Shown: positions 43,866-52,774 of the stretch, one piece after another
Layout: the number at the start of each line of letters is the position of its first letter
How positions within the stretch are numbered: position 1 is the stretch's first letter
Assembly (NCBI GenBank): GCA_963753225.1
Contig: CAVWBQ010000013.1
Location: 248,001-312,000 of the forward strand
Direction: 5' to 3'
DNA length: 64,000 nt
Source: Palsa-504 sp963753225
GTDB taxonomy: Bacteria > Actinomycetota > Actinomycetes > Streptosporangiales > Streptosporangiaceae
Notes under the pieces: generated by a model
Told to the model about the DNA's origin: nothing
The model's database searches: none
Seen by the model: the letters and a program-made list of their open reading frames with translations, nothing else
Translations under genes and position numbers: made by a program

Positions 43866-45080
43866 TTAGAAGGGTTCTGACTGGCGGTATTCGTGCGCGC
43901 CCGCGGCCAGGTCCTCGGCCAGGTCCTCGGCGTCGAGCCTGACCTCGATCCGGCGCAGGTCGTCGATGCGGGCCCGGGTCTCGACCCGGCGCGGGGTGAG
44001 CAGCGTGCAGCAGTCCTGGTCGGGGAGCTCGGAGATGGCCAGCGTGCGGATGCGGCGGGCCTCGGCCATGATCTCGGCCTTGTCCCAGCCGATCAGCGGG
44101 CGCAAGATGGGCAGCTTCACCGCGTCGTCGAGCGCGGTGATGTTGGTGAGCGTCTGGCTGCTGACCTGGCCGAGCGAGTCGCCGGTGACCAGCGCGGTGG
44201 CGCTGAGCCTGCGGGCCAGCGCCTCGCCGGTCTTGAGCATCAGCCGCCGCTGGGCCACGATCAGCAGCCGGTCCGCCCCGGAGGACTTCAGGGCCTGCTG
44301 CGCCTTGCCGAACGGCACCACGAACAGCCGCGACCCGCCCTGGAACCGGTCGAGCTCGCGGGCCAGCGCGTAGGCCTTGTAGATGGATTCCGGGCCGGTC
44401 AGCGGCATCCCGGAGAAGTGCAGGAAGAAGCAGCGCAGGCCGCGGCGCATCATCCGGTAGGCGGCCACCGGCGAGTCGATGCCGCCGGACATGAGCACGA
44501 CCCCGCGGCCGCTCATCCCGACCGGCAGCCCGCCCTGGGCGGCCATGCCCTCGGTGAACACGAACACCTCGTCCTGGTCCACCTCGATGAACACGGTGGT
44601 GTCCGGGCGGGACAGGTTGACCCCGAGCCCGTGTGCCTCCTGGATCTCCCGGCCGATCAGCACGGCCAGCTGGGACGAGGTGAGCGGGAAACGCTTGTCC
44701 CTACGGCGGGCGCGCACCGCGAAGGTGCCGGAGGTGCCCTTGGTCAGCGCCATCGCGGCGGCGGATACGGCCTCGGGCGTCTTGGCCACCCGCAGCGGCA
44801 TGCACACCCGGGCGATGCCGGGCACGTCCTGCATCCGCTCCGCGATCTGGCCCGCGGCCTGCGCCCAGCCCGCGTCGCCGCGCTGCTCGCCGTCGGCGAC
44901 GCGGAGCAGGATGACCCCCTCGCGCTGGCGCAGGTCAACCGGCACGCCGAGGCCCCGCACCGCGGCGCGGATGTTGCCGTGCAGGATCTTCTCGAACTGC
45001 TGCCGGTTCCGCCCCTTGAGCACGATCTCGCCCAGCTTGAGCAGGACGCACGGCTCATCGGCGGCGGGGAAGTCTGGCAC
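43866..45080 (-). CDS. thiI: tRNA 4-thiouridine synthase (tRNA sulfurtransferase)
   Basis: Adds sulfur to U8 of tRNA and may help make thiazole. The 404 residues comprise an N-terminal ferredoxin-like/THUMP part (LLKLGEIVLKGRNRQQFEKI) and a PP-loop domain with GVVLMSGGIDSPVAAYRMMR, plus LIVAQRRLMLKTGEALARRL and ALVTGDSLGQVSSQTLTN. It lacks the C-terminal rhodanese domain, as in other Gram-positive ThiI proteins, so an IscS-type desulfurase must supply sulfur directly. Confidence 0.93.
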   Translation of the reverse strand: MPDFPAADEPCVLLKLGEIVLKGRNRQQFEKILHGNIRAAVRGLGVPVDLRQREGVILLRVADGEQRGDAGWAQAAGQIAERMQDVPGIARVCMPLRVAKTPEAVSAAAMALTKGTSGTFAVRARRRDKRFPLTSSQLAVLIGREIQEAHGLGVNLSRPDTTVFIEVDQDEVFVFTEGMAAQGGLPVGMSGRGVVLMSGGIDSPVAAYRMMRRGLRCFFLHFSGMPLTGPESIYKAYALARELDRFQGGSRLFVVPFGKAQQALKSSGADRLLIVAQRRLMLKTGEALARRLSATALVTGDSLGQVSSQTLTNITALDDAVKLPILRPLIGWDKAEIMAEARRIRTLAISELPDQDCCTLLTPRRVETRARIDDLRRIEVRLDAEDLAEDLAAGAHEYRQSEPF

Positions 45081-45185
45081 TCCCCTAGTCTGCCAGCAGA
45101 TTCGGGCTTAATGGGGCCAGCCGGAGCGGAGAACGGGGTGCTAGCCCCAGTGTTTCCCGCGCCGTCGGCCGTTAGCGTATGGCCC

Positions 45186-45572
45186 GTGGGCATCTCCGAT
45201 GAAGTCCGGGCCTCGGCCGCGGCACACCGCGATCTCGGCCCCGGTTATGACACCGCCCTGGCCGAGGGGCTCGTCGAGCGCATCGGCGAGGAAATCGACA
45301 GGCGCGTGGACGCCCGGCTGTCCGGCCAGGGGCCTTACCAGGCTCCGCCGCCGCGGCCCCGGTTGCGTCGTGAGCCGGTGCCCGGGCGGATGGGGTTCGG
45401 CGCCGTGGTGCTGGCCCTCGGCTCGATGGGCATGGGCATCGGGGCTACGGTGGCGGTGCTGCATCCGGGTAATGTGGCCGGCCAGGTCAGCGGCGGTGCG
45501 GCGGTGCTGATCGTGCTGATCTGGATCGTGATCGGGGTCGTCAACGTCGCGTACGCCCGGTACCGGCAGTAA
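45186..45572 (+). CDS. Small two-helix membrane protein, paralogue 1
   Basis: 128 residues from a GTG. The N-terminal soluble part is ISDEVRASAAAHRDLGPGYD followed by LAEGLVERIGEEIDRRVDAR, then a Pro/Arg linker and two hydrophobic segments (GAVVLALGSMGMGIGATVAV, and VLIVLIWIVIGVVNVAYARY). It is clearly homologous to the next gene. The function is unknown. The segment RIGEEID.R.DARL is an amphipathic helix that may oligomerise. It does not overlap the divergent thiI. Confidence 0.75.
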   Translation: MGISDEVRASAAAHRDLGPGYDTALAEGLVERIGEEIDRRVDARLSGQGPYQAPPPRPRLRREPVPGRMGFGAVVLALGSMGMGIGATVAVLHPGNVAGQVSGGAAVLIVLIWIVIGVVNVAYARYRQ

Positions 45573-45620
45573 TCCGGGGGCACGTTTGTGGTGATCCCTG
45601 GCACGTTGTAGCGTGCGCTC

Positions 45621-46067
45621 ATGAGCAGCGACCCCGAGGCGGAGATCCGCGCTTCCGTGGGAGCGCACGCCGACCTCGGCCCCGGCTACGAGAACGCGGT
45701 CGCTGAGGGGCTGGTCGAGCGCATCGGGGAGGAAATCGACAAGCGGATAGACGCACGGCTCGCGCGGACCGGCGCTGCGGGTGCGGACCAGGCACCTGCC
45801 GGATACCCGGGCTACCAGGGATACCAGGGTTACCTGGGGCCCGTGCTGCCGCCCGGATACCAGCTGGGACCGCCGCCGGCCCGGCCGTCTCAGGTGAGCA
45901 CCAGGAACGTGGCGACGACCGTCACCGCGCTCGGTTCCATGGCCATGGGCGTCGCGGCCACCGCGATCGTGGCGCACACCGGCAATATCGGCGGGCAGGG
46001 GTTTATCATCTTGCTCATCTGGGTTGCCATCGCGATCATCAACGTCGCCTACGCGCGACGTCCCTGA
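45621..46067 (+). CDS. Small two-helix membrane protein, paralogue 2
   Basis: 148 residues with the same plan as its neighbour: ASVGAHADLGPGYENAVAEG then LVERIGEEIDKRIDARLA, a Tyr/Gly/Pro linker with repeated GYQGYQGYLG, and two transmembrane segments ending NVAYARRP. The two genes are 48 bases apart and arose by tandem duplication. It lies 22 bases before a ClpC-N-like gene, so the two may be co-transcribed. The function is unknown. Confidence 0.8.
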   Translation: MSSDPEAEIRASVGAHADLGPGYENAVAEGLVERIGEEIDKRIDARLARTGAAGADQAPAGYPGYQGYQGYLGPVLPPGYQLGPPPARPSQVSTRNVATTVTALGSMAMGVAATAIVAHTGNIGGQGFIILLIWVAIAIINVAYARRP

Positions 46068-46089
46068 CTCTTACTCCCGGGGCGGAACG

Positions 46090-46683
46090 ATGTTCGAGAG
46101 GTTTACCGACCGGGCGCGGCGGGTGGTGGTCCAGGCGCAGCATGAAGCCAGGACGCTCGACCACGGCTACATCGGCACCGAGCACATCCTGCTCGGCCTT
46201 ATCGACGAGGGCCAGGGCGTGGCCGCCACGGCACTCACCTCGATGGGCATCATCCTGGACCAGCTGCGGCAGGCGGTGCGGGACGCCATCGGCCGCGGCA
46301 CGGAGCCGCTGCCGGAATCCGGGCACATCCCGTTCACGCCGCGGGCCAAGAAGGTGCTCGAGCTGTCCCTGCGCGAGAGTCAGCAGCTCGGCCACACCTA
46401 TATCGGCACCGAGCACATCCTGCTCGCCCTCATCCGCGAGGACGGCGTCGCGGCGCAGCTGCTGGCCGGGGCGGGGGTGGACCTCAACCGGGCCCGGCAG
46501 CAGATCACCGGGCTGCTGCACGGACACCGCGAGGCGGGCTTGGCCGCGGCTCCCCCGCCCGCGGCTCCCCCGCCCGCGGCTCCCCCGCCCGCGGCGGCCG
46601 ACGAGCTTCTCGGCCGGCTGACCACGATCGCCAGCCGGCTGGACGCGATCGAACGGCGGCTCAGGCAGTCGTCCTCGGGCTGA
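46090..46683 (+). CDS. ClpC-type N-domain protein lacking ATPase, copy 1
   Basis: 197 residues. It begins MFERFTDRARRVVVQAQHEA, identical in style to ClpC N-termini, with two Clp-N repeats each carrying YIGTEHILL (GHTYIGTEHILLALI in the second) and HIPFTPRAKKVLELSLRE. After about residue 150 there is a PPPAA repeat and a short coiled-coil-like end (LLGRLTTIASRLDAIERRL). No AAA+ module follows, so it cannot unfold proteins itself; it may act as an adaptor or decoy that binds Clp substrates. The start follows GGGGCGGAACG. Confidence 0.85.
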   Translation: MFERFTDRARRVVVQAQHEARTLDHGYIGTEHILLGLIDEGQGVAATALTSMGIILDQLRQAVRDAIGRGTEPLPESGHIPFTPRAKKVLELSLRESQQLGHTYIGTEHILLALIREDGVAAQLLAGAGVDLNRARQQITGLLHGHREAGLAAAPPPAAPPPAAPPPAAADELLGRLTTIASRLDAIERRLRQSSSG

Positions 46684-47491
46684 TGCCCGCATCGCCGTCC
46701 CGGTCCGCGGGCAGGACGCCGCACAGGAGGCGGTTGTCGCCACGCTGCCAGAGGGTGCCGACCTCGGCGAAGCCCGCCGCCCTGAGGGCCTCGACGTGGG
46801 TGGCGAGCAGCGTCGACTCCGACTCGTGGTGACCAGCCTCCACCCGGCGGCGGGCACGTTCGGCGACGTGGGCGGCCAGCGCGGGATCGGCGGCCGCGGC
46901 GTCCCACCAGGCGTGCCAGTTCTCCGGATGCCCGCCGGGGAAGCGCCGCTCGTCCTCGCGCTGGCGCAGCGCCCGGTCCAGGCGGGCCAGGACCGGGGAT
47001 TCCTTGGCGTCGAGGGCGAAGTGGTCGCCGTCGAGCAGCAGGCCGCCGGGGCGGAGCACGGAGGCGAGTTCGGCGTACATCGCGCGCAGCTCAGGCTCGG
47101 GCAGCCAGTGCAGCGCGGTGGTGCTCACCGCGGCGTCGGGCGCCCGGGTCCCCAGCCCCAGTCGCGCCGCCCAGCCGGGGAGGCGCAGGTCCAGGTCGAC
47201 GAAGCGCAGTCCGGGCACGCCGGAGTAGGCCACCCGGCCCAGGGTCAGCGACACCGGGTCGGCGTCGATACCGATGACCGTGGCACGCGGCAGCCGGGCG
47301 AGCAGCCGGACACCCAGCGAACCGGGGCCGCAGCCGATGTCGAGGACGAGCGGGTCGGGCCGTCCGGCCCCCTCCTCGACCGCGTCGATGAGCGCGGTGA
47401 ACCTGTCCTCGCGGTCCGGCAGGCTCTCCTCCTGCTGGCGGTCCCAGCGCTCGATCCATTCCCTGGCGGTGCCGCGGTCGAGTTCGGGCAC
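46661..47491 (-). CDS. SAM-dependent class I methyltransferase
   Basis: 276 residues. Motif I is LVLDIGCGPGSLGVRLLARL, the acidic end of strand 2 is VIGIDADPVSLTLGR, and motif II/III are VSTTALHWLPEPELRAMY and LRPGGLLLDGD. It resembles trans-aconitate/ubiquinone-type methyltransferases; the substrate is unknown. It lies antisense between the two Clp-N genes and overlaps the first at its 3' end by 23 bases. Confidence 0.85.
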   Translation of the reverse strand: MPELDRGTAREWIERWDRQQEESLPDREDRFTALIDAVEEGAGRPDPLVLDIGCGPGSLGVRLLARLPRATVIGIDADPVSLTLGRVAYSGVPGLRFVDLDLRLPGWAARLGLGTRAPDAAVSTTALHWLPEPELRAMYAELASVLRPGGLLLDGDHFALDAKESPVLARLDRALRQREDERRFPGGHPENWHAWWDAAAADPALAAHVAERARRRVEAGHHESESTLLATHVEALRAAGFAEVGTLWQRGDNRLLCGVLPADRDGDAGISPRTTA

Positions 47492-47520
47492 GGGCCGCTC
47501 CTCGGTTCGTTACTGACTAA

Positions 47521-47916
47521 GCTATCTTTGGCAGTTACAACCCTAGACACGGAGCGGAACTGCGCGGTGTCTTCGAGGCGGTCAGCGCGGGCGCGGTGGA
47601 CAACGCGGCCGGCCAGGTCAACGCGCTGCTCATCCGCACCGGGGCCAGGCCGGAGCTCGAGCGCCACGACGGCGAACCCTGGCACCTGCACTTCCACGCC
47701 GCCGACAGGTCCCTGCCGAACGGCTGGGCGGCGGGCTGTGCCACCGGCCTGGCGGTCGTCCTCGGCGGCGACCTGTACGACCGGCTCGGCCTGTGCATGG
47801 CGCCCCGGTGCGACCGCGTCTACGTGGACACCTCGCGCAACGGCACCCGGCGGTACTGCTCGACCTCGTGCCAGAACCGGGTCAAGACCGCCGCGTTCCG
47901 GGCTCGCCTGACGTGA
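47521..47916 (+). pseudogene. 5'-truncated CGNR zinc-finger (ABATE-domain) regulator
   Basis: The frame is open from just after a stop at 47518 and encodes ELRGVFEAVSAG, then HDGEPWHLHFHAADRSL and the CGNR zinc finger CMAPRCDRVYVDTSRNGTRR then YCSTSCQNRV. Intact family members have about 60 more residues of ABATE domain before this. No ATG/GTG precedes the homology; the only start is a GTG at 47596, which would give 106 residues. The 5' part was probably lost by deletion next to the methyltransferase gene. A short functional protein is not excluded. Confidence 0.65.
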
Positions 47917-47975
47917 GCCGGGCGGGTGCACACTAGAGGTACTGAGCGGGGGTGGCCTGGAACGGGAGTGACGCC

Positions 47976-48575
47976 ATGTTCGAGCTGTTCACCGATCAGT
48001 CCCGGCGCGCCGTTGTCCTCGCCCAGGAAGAGGCCAGGCGGCTGTGCCACGAACACATCGGCACCGAGCACATGCTGGCGGGCCTGCTCCGGGAGGAACG
48101 CGGCGCGGCCGCGCGGGCCCTCGAGGCGTCCGGCATCACCCTGGACGCGGTGCGCGCGCAGATTGTCGCGCTCACCGGCCCGGGTCAGGAGCCGCCGGGT
48201 GAGCACATCCCGTTCACGCCGCGGGCCAAGAAGGGCTTCGAACTCGCGCTGCGGGAGGCTACGGGGCACGGCCGGCACATCGGCACGGGCCACCTGCTGC
48301 TGGGGCTGATCGGGCAGGACGACTGCGCGGCCGCTCAGGTTCTCGGCGCGCTCGGCGCAGACCTGGGAGCGCTCCGCGAGCGGGTGATCCAGGAGATCCA
48401 GAGCCAGCCGGAGGGCCTGGAGCAGGCTCCCTCGCTGCGCGTTCGGCTTCGGCGCCCGGAAATGCCCGACCCGGTCCGGGTCCTGCTCGACTCCATCGAC
48501 GACCGGCTGAGCGCCATCGAGCGGCATCTCGGCATGGATCCCGGCGCCTCCGGAAATGTCATACCCCCCTCGTAA
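47976..48575 (+). CDS. ClpC-type N-domain protein lacking ATPase, copy 2
   Basis: 199 residues beginning MFELFTDQSRRAVVLAQEEA, with HIGTEHMLAGLLREERGAAA, HIPFTPRAKKGFELALREA and a second, more diverged GRHIGTGHLLLGLIGQDD. The C-terminal DSIDDRLSAIERHLG mirrors the end of copy 1. It is a paralogue of the gene at 46090, separated by the antisense methyltransferase and the CGNR remnant. There is no AAA+ module. The ATG at 47976 with GGGAG upstream was preferred over an in-frame GTG-type start 24 bases earlier. Confidence 0.85.
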   Translation: MFELFTDQSRRAVVLAQEEARRLCHEHIGTEHMLAGLLREERGAAARALEASGITLDAVRAQIVALTGPGQEPPGEHIPFTPRAKKGFELALREATGHGRHIGTGHLLLGLIGQDDCAAAQVLGALGADLGALRERVIQEIQSQPEGLEQAPSLRVRLRRPEMPDPVRVLLDSIDDRLSAIERHLGMDPGASGNVIPPS

Positions 48576-48585
48576 TGTGTGGTCC

Positions 48586-49209
48586 ATGAACCCATCACGC
48601 AGACGCCGCGCCAACCCCCCGGACGCGTCTGGAGGATCGAAGGAGTCCCCGGGCTCGAAGGGGCCATGCAGGTGCGCGGAGTGCGAGGCGCTGGCCGAGG
48701 GCGCCGACCTCGACCCGGAGGCCTGCATGCAGGCGGTCGCCGAGGACATCCGCACCGTCGGCTGGTCGGTCTCCGCCGTCCTCGGCGATGAGATCGCGCC
48801 GCCCTGGGCCTACACCGTAGGACTGTGGCTCAGTCACCTGGGTCCCGAGCTGACCATGTTCGGCCTTCCAGTCGAGCACATGACGGTCATCCTGAACTCG
48901 ATCGGCGAGCGCATCGCGCGCGGCGCGCCGATCGAGGCCGGAGACCCGATCGACGGCATCTGCCCGTGCTCCCTCGCGGTCCGGCCTGTGCACGAGAGCT
49001 GGCGGATGACCAGCATGTTCGCGGTATCGGACCGGTATCACGGCTACGTCAGGCCGCCGTACCTGCAGGTGGTATGGCCGGACCGCCGGGACCGCTATCC
49101 CGGCGACCCCGGGTTCCAGCTCAAGTACGAGGGCAGGCAGCCGCTGCTCTGGCTGCCGCGCGACGACAACCCACCCGGCGTCTGGACCCGGATCGACCAG
49201 CTCTGCTGA
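48586..49209 (+). CDS. DUF4262 domain protein
   Basis: 207 residues. After a basic/Gly-Ser leader and a CRCAECEALAEG segment comes the DUF4262 core: DIRTVGWSVSAVLGDEIAPP then WAYTVGLWLSHLGPELTMFG, and PPYLQVVWPDRRDRYPGDPG. The function of the family is unknown; members are widespread in actinobacteria. The start may instead be ATG 48556, which overlaps the end of the Clp-N gene. Confidence 0.8.
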   Translation: MNPSRRRRANPPDASGGSKESPGSKGPCRCAECEALAEGADLDPEACMQAVAEDIRTVGWSVSAVLGDEIAPPWAYTVGLWLSHLGPELTMFGLPVEHMTVILNSIGERIARGAPIEAGDPIDGICPCSLAVRPVHESWRMTSMFAVSDRYHGYVRPPYLQVVWPDRRDRYPGDPGFQLKYEGRQPLLWLPRDDNPPGVWTRIDQLC

Positions 49210-49351
49210 CCGCCGCCCGGCGGAATAAAACGAGTTGCCGACGCGCTACGCCGCTGGTTAGCGTCGGATGACCGGTCGGCGCTACCGGGTCTCGGGGTCT
49301 GGCCAGGCGCTAGCCAGGAAGGTCGCGGGCTAGCTGGAAGGGGCAGGGCCG

Positions 49352-50680
49352 ATGTCGCGGGGTGAGTTCCTCCGCAAGTTTCCCGTGCTCGGAATCCGGG
49401 ACTTCCGGCTGCTGCTCACCGACCGGCTGATAGCGCCCGCGTCGGTCGGGTTCTCCATCGTCGGCGTCTCCTTCGCCGTCCTCAAGGCCACGAATTCGGC
49501 CGCTGACCTGTCGTACGTGCTCGCCGCCCAGATCGCGCCGTCGCTGGTGTTCGCGCTCATCGGCGGCGTCGCCGCCGACCGGTTCCCGCCGCAGCGGGTC
49601 ATCGTCGCGGCCAACCTGCTCATGGCGCTCGGCGAAGGAACCTTCGGTCTCCTGGCGCTGACCAGTAAGCCCCCGCTGTGGGCGATGATCGGGCTCGAGG
49701 CCATCACCGGGACCGGCGTGGCGATCTTCTACCCCGCCTCCCAGGCGCTGCTCCCCCGCCTGGTCCCGCGTGACCTGCTGCAGGAAGCAAGCGCGATCAG
49801 CCGGCTGGTGATGAACGTCGGCCAGATGTCGGGCGCGGCCCTGGCCGGCCTGCTGGTGGCGGCCGCGGGTGCCGGCTGGGCGCTCCTGCTCTGCGGCATC
49901 GGCATGCTCAGCACCATTCCGCTGCTGCTGGCGATCCGGGGCTCGCGGCCCGCGACGGCGTGGGAACCGACGTCGGCCGATTCAGGCGCCGCGGCCCGGA
50001 ACATGCTGGCCGAACTGCGCGAAGGCTGGTCGGAGTTCCGGTCGCATACCTGGCTATGGGTGATCGTCGCCCAGTTCGGCGTGGTGATGATGGCCTGGTA
50101 CGGGGCGTTCTCGGTACTCGGCCCGGTGGTGGCACGGGAGCATCTCGGCGGCCCGGCCGCCTGGGGCGCGATCACCGCGGCGGATGCGTTCGGCCTGATC
50201 GCGGGTGGTATCGCCGCGCTGCGGTTCACGCCCCGCCGCCCCATGCTGTTCGTGGTGCTCACCGGGGGCGCGATCGCCATATCGCCGCTCTCGCTGGCGA
50301 TGGTCCTGCCGCTGCCCGCGATCTGCCTCGCGTCTTTCGGCCTCGGCGTGTTCATCGAGATGATGATGGTGCAGTGGACGGTCACGATGGCGCGGAACAT
50401 CCCGCCGGACAAGCTCGCCCGGGTCTCGTCGTACGACGTCCTCGGCACGGTCATGGCGATGCCCGCCGGGGCGCTGATCGCCGGGCCGCTCGGTGCCGCG
50501 ATCGGGGCCTCCAGCGCACAGTACGCGGCGGCGGCGGTGATCGTCATCGCCTCCGCGCTGGCGCTGATCCCCCGTGACATCCGGACCTTCCGTAGCGATA
50601 ACGCTCCGGCGCCGGCGGCGCCCGAGGACACTGCGGTGCTGGAAGCCGCTCCTCGCCTGGTAGCCGGGCCGGTCCCCTAG
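49352..50680 (+). CDS. MFS transporter (EntS/MFS_3 type)
   Basis: 442 residues with about 12 transmembrane helices. The loop after helix 2 reads GGVAADRFPPQRVIVAANLL, and the central half has RVSSYDVLGTVMAMPAGALI, typical of the MFS_3 group that exports siderophores or drugs. The Shine-Dalgarno GGAAGGGG is slightly distant from the ATG. The gene stands alone and ends at a strong bidirectional hairpin. The substrate is unknown. Confidence 0.88.
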   Translation: MSRGEFLRKFPVLGIRDFRLLLTDRLIAPASVGFSIVGVSFAVLKATNSAADLSYVLAAQIAPSLVFALIGGVAADRFPPQRVIVAANLLMALGEGTFGLLALTSKPPLWAMIGLEAITGTGVAIFYPASQALLPRLVPRDLLQEASAISRLVMNVGQMSGAALAGLLVAAAGAGWALLLCGIGMLSTIPLLLAIRGSRPATAWEPTSADSGAAARNMLAELREGWSEFRSHTWLWVIVAQFGVVMMAWYGAFSVLGPVVAREHLGGPAAWGAITAADAFGLIAGGIAALRFTPRRPMLFVVLTGGAIAISPLSLAMVLPLPAICLASFGLGVFIEMMMVQWTVTMARNIPPDKLARVSSYDVLGTVMAMPAGALIAGPLGAAIGASSAQYAAAAVIVIASALALIPRDIRTFRSDNAPAPAAPEDTAVLEAAPRLVAGPVP

Positions 50681-50686
50681 TGACGC

Positions 50687-50727
50687 GCCGGAACGGCGGG
50701 TGCCCCCGTAGCACCCGCCGTTCCGGC
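50687..50727. terminator. Bidirectional terminator-like hairpin
   Basis: Perfect 17-bp stem, GCCGGAACGGCGGGTGC (50687-50703) with 50711-50727, and a 7-base loop. It separates the convergent MFS gene (stop 50680) and ABC permease (stop 50738). There is no T-run on either strand, as is common in actinobacterial terminators. Confidence 0.85.
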
Positions 50728-50737
50728 CCGAGGATGG

Positions 50738-51604
50738 TCAGACGTTCTTCCGGTACGAGCGGAACGTCGCCACCGATACGGCCACGCACGCCACCGCGAG
50801 GACCAGCAGTCCGCCGCAGCGAACCCCGATCGCGGCCCAGTCAGGATGGGCGGAGACCGCGCTGCGGCCGATCTGCACCACCCAGTTGAGCGGGTTGCGC
50901 GACGCGATCGCCTGCATCCAGCCCGGCATGAGGTGAGTCTGCATGAACGCCGAGGACAGGAACATCAGCGGCAGCATGAAGAACGTGTACACGCCGATGA
51001 TGGCCTCACGGGACCGCAGCGTCATCCCGACCGCGTTCGACAGTGCGCCGAACACCACGCCGAGCAGGATCGAGGCCGCGACCATGACCGCCACGCCGGC
51101 GACCCCGCCGTGGTAGTGCGCCCCGCCGGCCAGGCCGAGCGCCAAGATGATCAGCGTCTGCACGGTCGTGCTGACCGCCTGCTCCGCCACCGAGGCGTTC
51201 ATGATCCCGATCCGGCTGGCCGGGGCGGCGAGAAACCGGTTCAGCGTGCCGCGGTCGATCTCCTCGATCATCGCCATGCCTGCCCACATGTTGTTGGACA
51301 TCGCGTTCATCGCGATCAGCCCGGGCACCAGGTAGTCCAGGTAGCTGCCGTGGAAGGCGAAGCCAGGGATGTCGATGACCCGGCGGAACAGCTGCCCGAA
51401 CAAGAACAGCCATATCACCGGCTGGATGACGCTGAACGCGAGTACCCACGGCTGCCTGACCAGGGCATGCAGCTTCCTGCCTGTCAGGTACCAGGTATGC
51501 GCCATGGTGGTGCGGAACGGCACGATGCCGGGCTGCGCCGCCTGGAATCGCGCCGCGGGGGGCGGGGTTGAAGGGGCCGAATCTATCTGCATGATCGTCA
51601 TCAC
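50738..51604 (-). CDS. ABC-2 type permease (DrrB-like)
   Basis: 288 residues, six transmembrane helices. Features are LHALVRQPWVLAFSVIQPVI (N-terminal amphipathic helix and TM1) and the ABC-2 signature FFMLPLMFLSSAFMQTHLMP then GWMQAIASRNPLNWVV. It pairs with the upstream ATP-binding gene (4-base overlap) to form a drug or polyketide exporter of the DrrAB kind. PadR probably regulates the pair. Confidence 0.92.
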   Translation of the reverse strand: MMTIMQIDSAPSTPPPAARFQAAQPGIVPFRTTMAHTWYLTGRKLHALVRQPWVLAFSVIQPVIWLFLFGQLFRRVIDIPGFAFHGSYLDYLVPGLIAMNAMSNNMWAGMAMIEEIDRGTLNRFLAAPASRIGIMNASVAEQAVSTTVQTLIILALGLAGGAHYHGGVAGVAVMVAASILLGVVFGALSNAVGMTLRSREAIIGVYTFFMLPLMFLSSAFMQTHLMPGWMQAIASRNPLNWVVQIGRSAVSAHPDWAAIGVRCGGLLVLAVACVAVSVATFRSYRKNV

Positions 51605-52632
51605 TTGCTCACCCCTGCGGTCTCGAACTCGTTCGCATGTCCATCGCGGTCGGGGCTCTCCGACTCGCTGTAGCGGCGACCGGTGTGCCGCAGGTACACG
51701 TCGTCCAGCGACGGCCGCGCCACTGCCACCGACGCGGCGTTGACGCCGGCCCGCTGCAGTGCGGCCAGCACCACCGGGACGGCGGCGGCGCCGTCGTCAC
51801 TGCGAGCGGATACGTCGCGGCCGGCGATGACCACGTCGCGCACCGCGGGCAGGACCGCCAGCGCCTGCCGGACCCGGGCCGGGTCGGCGTCGGCCGGGAG
51901 CTCGACCTGCACGGCGTCGCCGCGCAGTTCCCCCTTGAGCTCGTCGGGCGTGCCCGAGGTGACGACCCGGCCGCGATCCACGATCGCGAGCCGACTCGCC
52001 AGGCGGTCCGCTTCCTCCAGGTAGTGCGTGGTCAGCAGCACGGTCATCCCCTCACCGCCAGCCAGCCTCGCGATCTCCTGCCACATGGCCGCCCTGGACT
52101 CCGGGTCCAGGCCGGTGGTGGGCTCGTCGAGGAACAGCACCGCGGGCCGGTGAATCAGCCCGAGGGCCACGTCCAGGCGACGCTGCATGCCGCCGGAGTA
52201 GGTCTTGACCAGCCGTTCCGCCGCCTCGGTCAGCCCGAAATGCGCGAGCAGCCCGGCTGCGCGGGCCCGCACTGCTTCGCCGCGCAGCCCGTACAGCCGG
52301 CCCTGCAGGATCAGGTTCTCCCGGCCGGTGGCGGTGGGGTCGGCGCCTGAGCGTTGCGCCACGACGCCGATCATGTGCCGGACCTGGCCCGGCCGGGCGA
52401 GCACGTCGACGCCCTCGACGCGCGCTTCGCCGGAATCTGGCCTGGCCAGCGAGGTGAGAATCTTGACGGTGGTGCTCTTGCCCGCTCCGTTCGGTCCGAG
52501 CAGGCCGAAGATCATGCCGCGCGGGACGGTGATGTCCAGCCCGTCCAGCGCCCGGATGCCTTGTTTCCTGCCGCGCACGGCGTAGGTCTTGACTAGCTGA
52601 CGCGCCTCGATGGCGCAGTCGGTCGTGCTCAC
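51601..52632 (-). CDS. ABC transporter ATP-binding protein (DrrA-like)
   Basis: 343 residues. Walker A LLGPNGAGKSTTVKIL, Q-loop VVAQRSGAD, signature KTYSGGMQRRLDVALGL, Walker B VLFLDEPTTGLDP, and switch His in LLTTHYLEEADRL. The C-terminal about 80 residues are the DrrA-type accessory domain ending RPSLDDVYLRHTGRRY. The GTG at 52632 follows GGGAGA and was preferred over 12 extra residues upstream. It is followed directly by its permease. Confidence 0.93.
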   Translation of the reverse strand: MSTTDCAIEARQLVKTYAVRGRKQGIRALDGLDITVPRGMIFGLLGPNGAGKSTTVKILTSLARPDSGEARVEGVDVLARPGQVRHMIGVVAQRSGADPTATGRENLILQGRLYGLRGEAVRARAAGLLAHFGLTEAAERLVKTYSGGMQRRLDVALGLIHRPAVLFLDEPTTGLDPESRAAMWQEIARLAGGEGMTVLLTTHYLEEADRLASRLAIVDRGRVVTSGTPDELKGELRGDAVQVELPADADPARVRQALAVLPAVRDVVIAGRDVSARSDDGAAAVPVVLAALQRAGVNAASVAVARPSLDDVYLRHTGRRYSESESPDRDGHANEFETAGVSK

Positions 52633-52774
52633 GGGTGTCTCCCTTGCGATCCTGCCCCGCGAGCGCAAACCCGGCTACTGTAGTGGGTGGGACCTCGGGT
52701 TTCGCGTTCGCGGGATCGATTGAGGTTGACGGCCCCGGCCGCCGGTGTTGCCGCACCAGGCCGGGGTCGTTTGC

